The position numbers and the translations under genes are program-made. From Rubellimicrobium aerolatum (GTDB taxonomy: Bacteria; Pseudomonadota; Alphaproteobacteria; Rhodobacterales; Rhodobacteraceae), in NCBI RefSeq assembly GCF_017872975.1, contig NZ_JAGGJP010000006.1, forward strand, positions 62,001 to 126,000: a stretch of 64,000 nucleotides of DNA. The letters are read 5' to 3'. A model generated the notes under the pieces. It searched no databases. It saw nothing but the letters and a program-made list of their open reading frames with translations, and was not told the origin of the DNA. How positions within the stretch are numbered: position 1 is the stretch's first letter; each line of letters opens with the position of its first letter. Positions 35,025 to 43,475 of the stretch are shown here, one piece after another.

Positions 35025-35777
35025 TCAGCCGGCCCGTTCCTCGGCGACGATGGCCTCCATCGCGGGGAGGGGGACGTAGCCGCGCAGCATCCGGTCGCCC
35101 ATGACGAAGGTCGGGGTGCCGGTGATGCCGAGCGCGCGGGCGAGATCGTGGTTGGCGGCGATGACCGCCGTCACCTCGGGCGAGTCCATCGCGGCGAGGA
35201 GGGGCGCGGGGTCGAGGGCGAGCCCTTCGGCGAGGCGGGCGAGCGAGCCCTCGTCCACGTCGGATTCGAGGAGCATCAGGGCGTCGTGGGCGTCCTTGTA
35301 GGCCTGATCGCCATGGACCTGCCGGACGGCGATGGCGAAGCGGGAGGCCAGCTCGCTCTGCGGCCCGAGGATCGGGAACTCCTTGAGGACGAACCGGATG
35401 TTGCCGTCGGTGGCGACCAGCTCCTCCACCTCCTCGAAGGCGCGGCGGCAGTAGCCGCAGCGGTAGTCCATGAACTCGACCACGGTCACGTCGCCGTCGG
35501 GGTTGCCGCCGGTCCAGGAGCGGCCGTCCTGCGCGATGGCTTGGAGGTTGTCGCGGACCAGCGCGGCGTCGGCCTCGGCCTGCTGCTCCTCCTGGCGGGA
35601 GTCGAGGACGGCGATGGCCTCGGACAGCACCTCGGGGTTGTCGAGGAGATAGGCCCGGACCTCGGCGCGGAAGGCCTCGCGCTCCTCGGGGGTGAGGGCC
35701 TGGAGGTCGAGCGCGGCGGCGGGAAGGGCGGTCGCGAGGAGAAGGGCGGCGGCGGGGAGGGCGCGGCGGAGGGGCAT
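35025..35777 (-). CDS. DsbA-family periplasmic thiol:disulfide oxidoreductase
   Basis: This 250-residue protein has a signal peptide (MPLRRALPAAALLLATALPAAA) and an N-terminal helical segment rich in Glu/Ala (Com1/DsbG-like), then a thioredoxin fold with the active site CGYC (C107, C110) in EFMDYRCGYCRRAFEE and the cis-Pro loop ITGTPTFVMGDRM. It probably introduces or isomerises disulfides in exported proteins. Cysteine-bearing exported proteins such as the one at 15137 are possible substrates, though that is inference. It is divergent from amiC. Confidence 0.92.
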   Translation of the reverse strand: MPLRRALPAAALLLATALPAAALDLQALTPEEREAFRAEVRAYLLDNPEVLSEAIAVLDSRQEEQQAEADAALVRDNLQAIAQDGRSWTGGNPDGDVTVVEFMDYRCGYCRRAFEEVEELVATDGNIRFVLKEFPILGPQSELASRFAIAVRQVHGDQAYKDAHDALMLLESDVDEGSLARLAEGLALDPAPLLAAMDSPEVTAVIAANHDLARALGITGTPTFVMGDRMLRGYVPLPAMEAIVAEERAG

Positions 35778-35899
35778 GGCGGGGCTCCGGGTGGGGGTGG
35801 GCCATCCATGCACAAGGGCGGGCGGTTTTCCAAGGGGCCGCATTGACGGGTTCCCCGCGCCGATGGGACATGGAGGCCGAGGCAGGACGCGGGGACGCC

Positions 35900-37075
35900 A
35901 TGGGGATCTGGAAGGGGGCGGCGCTGGCCGCCTGGCTCGCGGGGGCTGTCTGGGGGGCGGCCTGGGCGGGCGAGGGCGCGGTGCTGGACGCCGGGGCGAG
36001 CCGGGTCGCGGATCGGGGCCGGGGGATCGAGGTGGTGCTGGGCCTGAGCCGGGTGGCGCCGTGGCGGCTCTACACGCTCGACGCGCCGTGGCGGCTGGTG
36101 CTGGAGGTCGAGGGGCTGGACTGGGGCGGCGCGGCGGCGGCGGCGATGCTGGACGGGGACAACGCGACGGGGCTGCATCTGGGCGCGGGCGATCCGGGCT
36201 GGTCGCGGCTGGTGGTGGACCTCGGGCGGCCCCTGGCGGTGGACGAGGCGGGGATGACGGTCGGCGAGGGCGGCGCGGCGCTGCGCGTCACCCTGCGCGC
36301 CACCGATGCGGAGAGCTTCGCCGCCGAGGCGCGCGCGCCGGAGGCGGCCGTGGCGCCGTCTGCCGCGCCGGGCGGGGACGGGCGCTTCGTGGTGGCGGTC
36401 GATCCCGGGCACGGCGGCGTCGATCCCGGCGCGGAGCGGGCGGGGCTGCGCGAGGCGGCGCTGATGCTCGCGCTCGGGCGGGAGCTGGCCGAGGCGCTGG
36501 AACGGGCGGGGCTGGTGGCGGTGCTGACGCGGGAGGGGGACGAGTTCGTGTCCCTTCAGGAGCGCATCACGCGGGCGCGGGCGGCGGGGGCGGACGTGCT
36601 GGTGTCGCTGCACGCCGACGCGCTGGAGGGCGAGGGGGCGGCCGGCGCCTCGATCTACACGCTGACGGCCGAGGCCGAGGGGCAGGCCTCGCGCCGCGTG
36701 GTGGAGCGGCACGGCGGCGGCGACCTTCTGGCCGGGCTGGACCTGTCGGGGCAGGACGACGCGGTGGCGACCGCGCTCCTGGACCTCGCGCGGGGGGAGA
36801 CGGGGCCGAGGTCGCGTGCGCTCGCCGTCGCGCTGGAGCGGGAGCTGGCGCGGGCCGGGGCGCGTATGAACGGCCGGCCCCTGCGCGAGGAGCCCCTGGC
36901 GGTGCTGAACGCCGCCGACTTCCCCAGCGTGCTGGTGGAGACGGGGTTCCTGTCGGACGAAGGCGACCGGGCCCGGCTGGCGACGCCGCAGGGCCGCGCG
37001 CCGATCGTGGCAGGGATCGCCGCGGCGCTGCGGGCCTGGGCGGCCCAGGAGGATGGGCGGGCGCCGGTCCGCTGA
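35900..37075 (+). CDS. amiC: N-acetylmuramoyl-L-alanine amidase (AmiC type)
   Basis: This 391-residue exported zinc amidase has a signal peptide (KGAALAAWLAGAVWGAAWA), an AMIN-like beta domain (about 30-145) that targets the division site, and an Amidase_3 catalytic domain from about 160. The zinc ligands are H171 in AVDPGHGGVDPGAE with the following acidic ligand, H238 in VSLHADAL, and the catalytic Glu E347 in VETGFLSDEGD. It splits the stem peptide from muramic acid during daughter-cell separation. I used the ATG at 35900; an in-frame ATG at 35870 would lengthen the signal peptide. In related genomes the next genes are usually mrcA and prfB, but here two leftward genes intervene. Confidence 0.93.
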   Translation: MGIWKGAALAAWLAGAVWGAAWAGEGAVLDAGASRVADRGRGIEVVLGLSRVAPWRLYTLDAPWRLVLEVEGLDWGGAAAAAMLDGDNATGLHLGAGDPGWSRLVVDLGRPLAVDEAGMTVGEGGAALRVTLRATDAESFAAEARAPEAAVAPSAAPGGDGRFVVAVDPGHGGVDPGAERAGLREAALMLALGRELAEALERAGLVAVLTREGDEFVSLQERITRARAAGADVLVSLHADALEGEGAAGASIYTLTAEAEGQASRRVVERHGGGDLLAGLDLSGQDDAVATALLDLARGETGPRSRALAVALERELARAGARMNGRPLREEPLAVLNAADFPSVLVETGFLSDEGDRARLATPQGRAPIVAGIAAALRAWAAQEDGRAPVR

Positions 37076-37106
37076 GCCGGGCGCGGCCCCGGGCGCTGGC
37101 AGGTGG

Positions 37107-38123
37107 TCAGCGGGCCAGCTTCGGGAGGTTGCGCCCGAATTGGCCAGCCAGCGCCCGGGTCACGCCCCTCCTGACCCGGAGGACTCGCTTGCCTACGGCT
37201 GGCCAGAGGCCGGAGAGGCTCGGGTTCCCCAGCGCGAGGCAATGATGCAGCCATGCCCGTTTCGAGCGTCCGTCGAGCCAGCCTCGCTCGTCGGGAGAGA
37301 GATTCTCCCGGTAAGGCTCTGCAGCGTAGCGGTAAGGATGAACCTCGATGTACAAGGGTGAGTGAGCGTTGCCGCGCCAAGGCTTTGAGCCCAAGGCATG
37401 GACGAGTGGCGGCAGCCGTCGAATGTTTCGCAGCCGGCCCCATGGGCCGAAGCCATCTTCGTAGAGACACTGCGCGATCTCGCGGTCGCGTCGCAGGAAC
37501 CGGACCGGAATATGAGCGAAATCGTGGCTGCCGAGAAGCGCGGCCATGGCATCCTGATCGCCCACCATGTGGAACGGACGTTCCAGCTTGGGCAACTGCT
37601 GTGCGCTTTTGTAATCCGGCCGATCTAAAAGGTTCTGCCACGCAGCGAGAAGCCCACGATGTGCCTGCGTGACACGAACGACGCAGCTGTTGGTCATATG
37701 TGGGAGATCGCGGCTCGCGGTCAGCCCCCAAGCGCTAGCCCGACGTGTTAGAAACCTGACCTCATTGAAGTAGGGCTCTTCGGTGACCAGGAGACTTTGC
37801 TCATCCAAGCCCGCGAAGTGCTCCCGGATGGGCCGGGTCAGGATCACGTCGGAGTCGATCCACACGACCTCCGGCAGGCCGCGGTCCAGCAGCGCCGACA
37901 GGAGCATCGGCTTGATGTTCCAGCCCAGTTCCGGCGCGATGCGGTGGTCCTCGACGACGACGTTGCCCTGCTGACCGAGCCAGCGCTTCATGCCGTCGCT
38001 CAGCCCATCGACGAACAGGTGCAGGACTCAGTCCGGTTCGTGCCGGCGCAGGCTGAGGACCAGGAGCTTGACGCCGGTCTCGTCGCAGACGCGATTCTCG
38101 GCAATGCAGACATGTAGGGCCAC
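37107..38123 (-). pseudogene. Glycosyltransferase-like gene broken by an in-frame TGA
   Basis: The open part (37107-37991 from its first ATG, 294 residues) has a GT-A type core with VVWIDSDVILTRPIREHFAG (DxD), VRFLTRRASAW and HMVGDQDAMAALLGSHDF. Reading upstream in the same frame gives a plausible N-terminus from the GTG at 38123: VALHVCIAENRVCDETGVKL, LVLSLRRHEPD, then TGA at 38030-38028, then VLHLFVDGLSDGMKRW. The two sides join without a frame change, so one nonsense codon separates them. The gene is visibly less GC-rich (about 60 percent in a sample line) than its neighbours, with more mixed codon use, which suggests acquisition. A shorter, ATG-started product cannot be ruled out. Confidence 0.7.
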
Positions 38124-38196
38124 GAGGACTCTCGGGGTTGCCGACGGGATTTCAGCTCGCCCTACTACGTCGATGTTAACGAACAGTTAATACTGC

Positions 38197-38802
38197 TTAA
38201 CGCCGCCGGGCCATCCATATGGTGCGGTTGCCACAGGCGGGTTCCTCGGGCCAGTAGCCCAGCTCCTCGAAGCTCCAGTCGTCGAGGAGGGCGCGGTAGT
38301 CGGTGGGGTCGAGGCTCGCGTGGTAGAGGGACGATCCGCCGATGACGCCGATGCGCTCGCCCACCTCGGGGCCGGCGGTGAAGAGCAGGACGCCCCCCGG
38401 CGCGGCATGGGAGGAGAAGATCCCGAACATCGCCCGCTGGTCCTCGGGGGGCAGGTGGAACAGGCTGTCCCAGGCGAGGATCAGGTCGAAGGTGTCCGAC
38501 AGGCGCAGCGTCCGCATGTCGGCGTGGAGCGCGACGGCGCGGGGGACGACGCGGGCGAAGAGCTCGATCATCGGGCGCGAGGCGTCCACGCCCGTCACCA
38601 TGCAGCCCCGGTCGATCAGGTATTCCGCGATGGGCCGCCCGGCGCCGCAGCCGAGGTCCAGCACCCGCCGGCGTCCCCGCCCGTGCGGCGCGAGCATCAG
38701 CGCGCGATCCAGCCAGGGCCTCTCGATCAGGCGGCGGTCGCGGGTCGCGGCCCAGGCGGGGCCCTCGCGGTCGTAGGTGGGGATCACGTCCTCGGGCTTC
38801 AT
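38197..38802 (-). CDS. Class I SAM-dependent methyltransferase
   Basis: This 201-residue protein has motif I VLDLGCGAGRP (47-57), MVTGVDASRPMIELFARVV as strand 2 and helix C, DTFDLILAWDSLFHLPPEDQ as motif post-II, and APGGVLLFTAGPE as motif III. The DSLFHLP stretch recalls small methyltransferases of the Methyltransf_25/11 type; the substrate is unknown. GAGCGAGGGGCC precedes the ATG. It is on the strand opposite to amiC and mrcA and forms, with the broken glycosyltransferase, an interruption of that block. It is as GC-rich as the host genes, so the two may not have arrived together. Confidence 0.87.
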   Translation of the reverse strand: MKPEDVIPTYDREGPAWAATRDRRLIERPWLDRALMLAPHGRGRRRVLDLGCGAGRPIAEYLIDRGCMVTGVDASRPMIELFARVVPRAVALHADMRTLRLSDTFDLILAWDSLFHLPPEDQRAMFGIFSSHAAPGGVLLFTAGPEVGERIGVIGGSSLYHASLDPTDYRALLDDWSFEELGYWPEEPACGNRTIWMARRR

Positions 38803-38952
38803 GGCCCCTCGCTCCTATGGGCCGGTCACGGCCGCACGTCCTTTTGACGAGGCTTCGGGCGCATCGACGCCGATTGCAAGCCATCCGCTTTTGACCGCGC
38901 GGGCCGCCGCGCCTATAAGCGTCGGGTTCCCCCAGCCGTGAGGACGGACCCC

Positions 38953-41454
38953 GTGCTGCGATTTCTCATGTCCTTCCTTGGCGGGATCTTCTCGGCGCTC
39001 TGCCTCGGGCTCGTTCTGGCGGCGGTCACGGTGGGGGCGGTCTTCCACGTCTACGGGCGCGACCTGCCCTCGACCGAGGTGCTGTCGCAGTACGCGCCGC
39101 GCACGATCAGCCGCGTCTACAACGCGGAAGGCCGCATCATCGACGAGTTCGCGACCGAGCGGCGGCTGTTCACGCCGTCGGAGGAGATCCCCGACCTCGT
39201 GAAGAACGCCTTCGTCGCGGCGGAGGACCAGAACTTCTACACCCATCCCGGCTTCGACCTGCAAGGCATGGCCGCCGCCGGGCTCGACGCGGTGCGGTCG
39301 CGGGGGGCGGACCTGCGGGGGGCCTCCACGATCACGCAGCAGGTGATGAAGAACTTCCTGCTCGACGGCTCAAGGTCGGCGGAGCGGAAGATCAAGGAGT
39401 TGATCCTCGCCACGCGCATCGAGAAGGCGATGAGCAAGGACGACATCCTTGAGCTGTATCTCAACGAGATCTTCCTGGGCGAGAACTCCTACGGGGTGAC
39501 GGCGGCGGCGCTGAGCTATTTCAACAAGCCGCTCTCGGCGCTGTCACCGGGCGAGGTGGCCTATCTCGCCTCGCTGCCCAAGGAGCCGTCGAACCTGCAC
39601 CCCGTCCGCGACTACGCCCGCGCGGTGGAGCGGCGCGACTACGTGCTGCGGCGGATGGCGGAGGACGGCTACATCGACGGGCCGACCCTGGAAGCCGAGA
39701 TCGCCGCGCCGCTGCTGACCGTGCAGTCGGGGGCCTATCCGAGCTTCCGCTCCACGCTGCCGCCGCGCGACTACTTCACCGACGAGATCCGGCGGCAGTT
39801 GTCGGCCAACTTCGGGGAGGAGGAGTTCTTCTCGGGCGGGCTGTCGATCCGCGCCACCATGGACCCGGAGTTGCAGGTGGAGGCGGCGCAGGCGCTCCAG
39901 CGGGCTTTGGAGGACTTTGACCGGGGTCTCGGGCACTGGCACGGGACGCTGGGGCAGTTGCCCGCCGAGGCGTTGGGCGACGAGGTGCTCTGGCGCGAGG
40001 CGCTGGCCGGGTTCGAGGCCCCGCGCGACATCGCGCTGGGCGGCCAATGGTATCCGGCGGTGGTGCTGGAGGTCGGCGAGGCCGAGATGCGGCTTGGCAT
40101 CGAGGGGGAGCACGCCGAGGCGCCGATGGTGCCGCGCGCCGACATCGGCTGGATCCCGGGGAGCTTTGCCGAGACCTTCGCGCCGGGCGACGTGGTGCTG
40201 GTCCGCAAGCTGCTGGAGGACGGGGCCTTCGCGCGCTGGACGCTGCGGCAGGTGCCACAGGTGCAGGGCGGCTTCATGGCGATGGACGTGAACACGGGGC
40301 GCGTGCTGGCGATGCAGGGGGGCTTCTCCTACCAGTCGTCGGTGTTCAACCGGGCGACGCAGGCGCGGCGGCAGCCGGGGTCGAGCTTCAAGCCCTTCGT
40401 CTACGCGGCGGCGCTGGATTCGGGCTATACGCCCGCGACCATCGTCGTGGACGCGCCCATCGAGATCGACACGCCCCAGGGGCTCTGGGTGCCGCAGAAC
40501 GCCTCGAACACCTTCTACGGGCCGACGCCGCTGCGGACGGGGATCGAGCAGTCGCGCAACCTGATGACCGTCCGCCTCGCGCAGGAGGTGGGGATGGACA
40601 CCGTCGCCCGCTACGCCGAACGGTTCGGGGTCTACGACGAGTTGCAGCCCTTCCTGTCGAACGCGCTGGGCGCGCAGGAGACGACGCTGTTCCGCATGGT
40701 CGCCGCCTACGCCATGTTCGCCAACGGCGGCGAGAGGGTGGAGCCGACGCTGGTGGACCGGGTGCAGGACCGCTACGGCCGGACGATCTACCGCCACGAC
40801 CAGCGGGTCTGCATCGACTGCGGCAATCCCCGGCTGCCCCAGGGCCAGGCCCCGCACGTCCAGAGCGACCGCTCGCGCATCATGAACGCCGTGACGGCCT
40901 ACCAGCTCACCTCGATGATGGAGGGCGTGGTCGAGCGGGGGACGGCGGCCAAGGCGATCAACCTCCCCGTGCCGATCGCCGGCAAGACGGGGACCACCAA
41001 CGAGGCCAAGGACGTGTGGTTCATCGGCTTCTCGTCGAACGTGGTGGCGGGCTGCTACATCGGCTACGACACGCCGCGCCCGATGGGCGGGGCCACGGGC
41101 GGCGGCGTCTGCGCGCCGGTGTTCCAGGAGGTCATGGAGCAGGCGGTCGCGCGCTACGGCGGCGGTCCCTTCGCGGTCCCGTCGGGGTGCAGCTTCATCA
41201 AGATCGACCGCTTCTCGGGCGCGCGGCTGCCCGACGACGCGGCGGGCGAGAACGTGGTGGCCGAGTGCTTCCGCGCCGGCGAGGAGCCGATCTTCGGCGT
41301 GACCTACGACGGCGGCTTCGAGATGGTGGGCGACCTGCCGCTGGTGGACGAGGTGCGGGCGTCGTCCCGGAACGTCACCACCTCGACCGGGGGGACGGCC
41401 ACGGTGGGGCCGAGCGCGGGCTTCGGCACGCTGTCGTCGGGCGGGCTCTACTAG
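38953..41454 (+). CDS. mrcA: Penicillin-binding protein 1A (bifunctional transglycosylase/transpeptidase)
   Basis: This 833-residue class A PBP builds peptidoglycan strands and cross-links them. A cytoplasmic start MLRFLMSFLGGIFSALCLGL leads into one membrane helix. The transglycosylase domain has VAAEDQNFYTHPGFD with E91 and GASTITQQVMKNFLL. An OB-like insert lies before the transpeptidase domain with S477-x2-K480 (GSSFKPF), SRN at 534-536 and KTGTT at 678-682. I chose GTG 38953, which follows GAGGACGGACCCC and gives the usual MLRF-type beginning; a GTG at 38938 would add five residues. Confidence 0.95.
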   Translation: MLRFLMSFLGGIFSALCLGLVLAAVTVGAVFHVYGRDLPSTEVLSQYAPRTISRVYNAEGRIIDEFATERRLFTPSEEIPDLVKNAFVAAEDQNFYTHPGFDLQGMAAAGLDAVRSRGADLRGASTITQQVMKNFLLDGSRSAERKIKELILATRIEKAMSKDDILELYLNEIFLGENSYGVTAAALSYFNKPLSALSPGEVAYLASLPKEPSNLHPVRDYARAVERRDYVLRRMAEDGYIDGPTLEAEIAAPLLTVQSGAYPSFRSTLPPRDYFTDEIRRQLSANFGEEEFFSGGLSIRATMDPELQVEAAQALQRALEDFDRGLGHWHGTLGQLPAEALGDEVLWREALAGFEAPRDIALGGQWYPAVVLEVGEAEMRLGIEGEHAEAPMVPRADIGWIPGSFAETFAPGDVVLVRKLLEDGAFARWTLRQVPQVQGGFMAMDVNTGRVLAMQGGFSYQSSVFNRATQARRQPGSSFKPFVYAAALDSGYTPATIVVDAPIEIDTPQGLWVPQNASNTFYGPTPLRTGIEQSRNLMTVRLAQEVGMDTVARYAERFGVYDELQPFLSNALGAQETTLFRMVAAYAMFANGGERVEPTLVDRVQDRYGRTIYRHDQRVCIDCGNPRLPQGQAPHVQSDRSRIMNAVTAYQLTSMMEGVVERGTAAKAINLPVPIAGKTGTTNEAKDVWFIGFSSNVVAGCYIGYDTPRPMGGATGGGVCAPVFQEVMEQAVARYGGGPFAVPSGCSFIKIDRFSGARLPDDAAGENVVAECFRAGEEPIFGVTYDGGFEMVGDLPLVDEVRASSRNVTTSTGGTATVGPSAGFGTLSSGGLY

Positions 41455-41520
41455 GGACCCCGCCTTGCCCGGCCTGACCGGCCGGGCTATGAGCCGCCGA
41501 TCATCTCCGAGGGACGAGCC

Positions 41521-42648
41521 ATGCGAACCGAGACACAGAACATCGTGGAGGCGATCCGCTCCTCGGTCGAGCTGGTGAGCCGCCGCATGGACCGCGAGAC
41601 GGCCCGCCACCGGCTGGAGGAATTCAACGCCCGCGTCGAGGACCCGACGCTCTGGGACGACCCGGAGGCGGCCCAGAAGCTCATGCGCGACAGGCAGGTG
41701 CTGCTCGACAAGCTCGGCAACGTCGAGTCGCTCGAGCGGGAGCTGAACGACAATGTCGAGCTGATCGAGATGGGCGAGGCCGAGGGCGACGAGGAGATCG
41801 TCGCGGAGGCCGAGGCGTCCTTGCGCGCGCTGCGCGACCGCGCGGCGGGGCAGGAGCTGGAGGCGCTGCTCGACGGCGAGGCGGACGCCAACGACACCTT
41901 CCTGGAGATCAACGCGGGCGCGGGCGGCACCGAGAGCTGCGACTGGGCGTCGATGCTGGCGCGGATGTATGTCCGCTGGGCGGAAGGACACGGCCACAAG
42001 GTGGAGCTGCAGTCCGAGACGCCGGGCGAGGAGACGGGCATCAAGTCGGTGGCCTACAAGATCTCGGGCCACAACGCCTATGGCTGGCTCAAGAGCGAGT
42101 CGGGCGTGCACCGGCTGGTGCGGATCAGCCCCTTCGGATCGGGCGACAAGCGCCAGACCTCGTTCGCGAGCGTCTGGGTCTATCCGGTGGTGGACGACGC
42201 CATCGAGATCGAGGTTGCCGACAAGGACATCCGCATCGACACCTATCGGTCGTCGGGCGCGGGCGGGCAGCACGTCAACAAGACCGACTCGGCCGTGCGG
42301 ATCACCCACTTCCCGACCGGGATCGTGGTCACGTCCTCCGAGAAGTCGCAGCACCAGAACCGCGACATCGCCATGAAGGCGCTGAAGTCGCGGCTGTATC
42401 AGATGGAGCTGGACAAGCGGAACGCTGCGATCAACGCCGCTCACGAATCCAAGGGCGATGCGGGCTGGGGCAACCAGATCCGGTCCTACGTGCTGCAACC
42501 CTACCAGATGGTGAAGGATTTGCGGACGGGCTACGAGACCTCGGACACGCAGGGCGTGCTCGACGGCGACCTCGACGGCTTCATGGCGGCGACGCTGGCG
42601 GGGAACGTGGCGGGCAAGAGCCGGGCCGAGGCGCTCGCGGAAGATTGA
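41521..42648 (+). CDS. prfB: Peptide chain release factor 2
   Basis: This 375-residue factor reads UAA and UGA stop codons. It has the SPF anticodon-like motif at 203-205 (RISPFGSG) and GGQ at 248-250 (GAGGQHVNKTDSAVR), plus the coiled first domain. No internal UGA or slippery CUU near codon 26 is present: the frame is continuous, so the autoregulatory +1 frameshift known from E. coli prfB is absent. It follows mrcA by 66 bases in the order expected for the family. Its stop codon overlaps the -35 box of the next gene's promoter. Confidence 0.97.
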   Translation: MRTETQNIVEAIRSSVELVSRRMDRETARHRLEEFNARVEDPTLWDDPEAAQKLMRDRQVLLDKLGNVESLERELNDNVELIEMGEAEGDEEIVAEAEASLRALRDRAAGQELEALLDGEADANDTFLEINAGAGGTESCDWASMLARMYVRWAEGHGHKVELQSETPGEETGIKSVAYKISGHNAYGWLKSESGVHRLVRISPFGSGDKRQTSFASVWVYPVVDDAIEIEVADKDIRIDTYRSSGAGGQHVNKTDSAVRITHFPTGIVVTSSEKSQHQNRDIAMKALKSRLYQMELDKRNAAINAAHESKGDAGWGNQIRSYVLQPYQMVKDLRTGYETSDTQGVLDGDLDGFMAATLAGNVAGKSRAEALAED

Positions 42649-42672
42649 CGAGGGGTCGGGGGAGCCTAGCTC
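42645..42672 (+). promoter_or_regulatory. Promoter of the first small lipoprotein gene
   Basis: TTGACG (42645-42650), 16 bases, TAGCTC (42667-42672). The -35 box includes the prfB stop codon. The upstream sequence GCTCGCGGAAGA matches that of the promoter at 43004 except for one base. Confidence 0.6.
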
Positions 42673-42699
42673 CGCCTTGGATAATCAAGGAGTTCCCCC

Positions 42700-42924
42700 A
42701 TGAACCTTCGCTTCCCCCTCCTGCTTGGCGCGGGCGTGGTCCTGCTGGCCGGATGTCAGCCGCCGCCGCCCGCGACGACCGTGACCGTGGATCCGGCCGG
42801 CGGCGGCGCCTCGGTGACGACCACGCCCGGCTCGCCGGCGGTGGCCATCGTCCCGAACGCCGGCGGCACCGGCGCGACCGCCGTGGGCGTGGCTCCGCCG
42901 CCGTCCCCGCCCGCCGGATCCTGA
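42700..42924 (+). CDS. Small lipoprotein, Pro/Gly/Thr-rich
   Basis: This 74-residue lipoprotein precursor has hydrophobic segment FPLLLGAGVVLLAGC with lipobox LAGC and lipidated C19. The mature 56 residues are of low complexity (QPPPPATTVTV, then PAGGGASVTTTPGSP) and have no charged side chain except one Asp. The residue after Cys is Gln, so outer-membrane sorting is likely if the E. coli rule holds. AAGGAG precedes the ATG. I know no function. A similar-sized lipoprotein under a near-copy promoter follows. Confidence 0.8.
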   Translation: MNLRFPLLLGAGVVLLAGCQPPPPATTVTVDPAGGGASVTTTPGSPAVAIVPNAGGTGATAVGVAPPPSPPAGS

Positions 42925-43003
42925 GCCTTCCGGGCCGCGCGGCGGGCCGGTCCCCTCGCGCGGCGCCCGGGCCACGGAGGCGCCACGGCTCGCTCGCGAA
43001 AGA

Positions 43004-43031
43004 TTGACCCAGGGACAAACAGGTCTAGCTC
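43004..43031 (+). promoter_or_regulatory. Promoter of the second small lipoprotein gene
   Basis: TTGACC (43004-43009), 16 bases, TAGCTC (43026-43031). Same spacing and same -10 as the promoter at 42645, with shared upstream sequence GCTCGCG-AAGATTGAC. Confidence 0.6.
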
Positions 43032-43059
43032 GTGGCCAGCAACCCAAGGAGGCCACACC

Positions 43060-43335
43060 ATGATTTCGAGACTGACCGTCGTCGCCATTCCCGCGCTGCT
43101 GCTGCTGGCGGCCTGCGAGGAGGGCGGCGTCCTCGGGACCGGGACCAACACCGGCATCGGCGCGACCGACGCCCAGACCGCGGGGACGACGCCCGAAGGG
43201 ATCCTGAGCTCGCAGATCAGCGCCCCGAGCAATGCCGGCACCTGCGAGAACCTGGCGCTCCGCATCGAGAACTCGGAAACCAACGAGGTCGAGCGTCAGG
43301 CTTCCATCGAGGAGCGCGAGCGCCTGGGCTGCTGA
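43060..43335 (+). CDS. Small lipoprotein
   Basis: This 91-residue lipoprotein precursor starts MISRLTVVAIPALLLLAAC, with lipobox LAAC and lipidated C19. The mature part has a Gly/Thr-rich linker (GGVLGTGTNTGIGATD) and a C-terminal charged helix (SETNEVERQASIEERERLGC) with two further cysteines, one being the last residue. Residues E20-E21 follow the Cys. AAGGAGG precedes the ATG. Function unknown. It is followed by a terminator at 43355. Confidence 0.8.
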   Translation: MISRLTVVAIPALLLLAACEEGGVLGTGTNTGIGATDAQTAGTTPEGILSSQISAPSNAGTCENLALRIENSETNEVERQASIEERERLGC

Positions 43336-43354
43336 GCCAAGCGCGGACCGCGCG

Positions 43355-43388
43355 GGGCCGGGGGGCGCGAGCCCGTCCCGGCCCTTTT
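43355..43388 (+). terminator. Terminator after the second lipoprotein gene
   Basis: Stem GGGCCGGG / CCCGGCCC, with a smaller GGGC/GCCC stem possible in the loop, followed by TTTT. Confidence 0.75.
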
Positions 43389-43475
43389 CATGTCATGGAG
43401 GCCGAACGCGCGAAGGGGCTTCCCCGAAGGCCCGCGCCGCGCGAGGATCGGCCCCGGGGGAAGGAGGAGCCCGCC

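Noticed and set aside
38028-38030. TGA as a selenocysteine codon in the glycosyltransferase gene
   Set aside because: No SECIS-like hairpin is evident directly after it, and glycosyltransferases are not known selenoproteins. A nonsense mutation or sequencing error is simpler.
39544-42498. An open frame of 984 codons on the minus strand
   Set aside because: Antisense of mrcA and prfB, whose motifs are complete on the plus strand.
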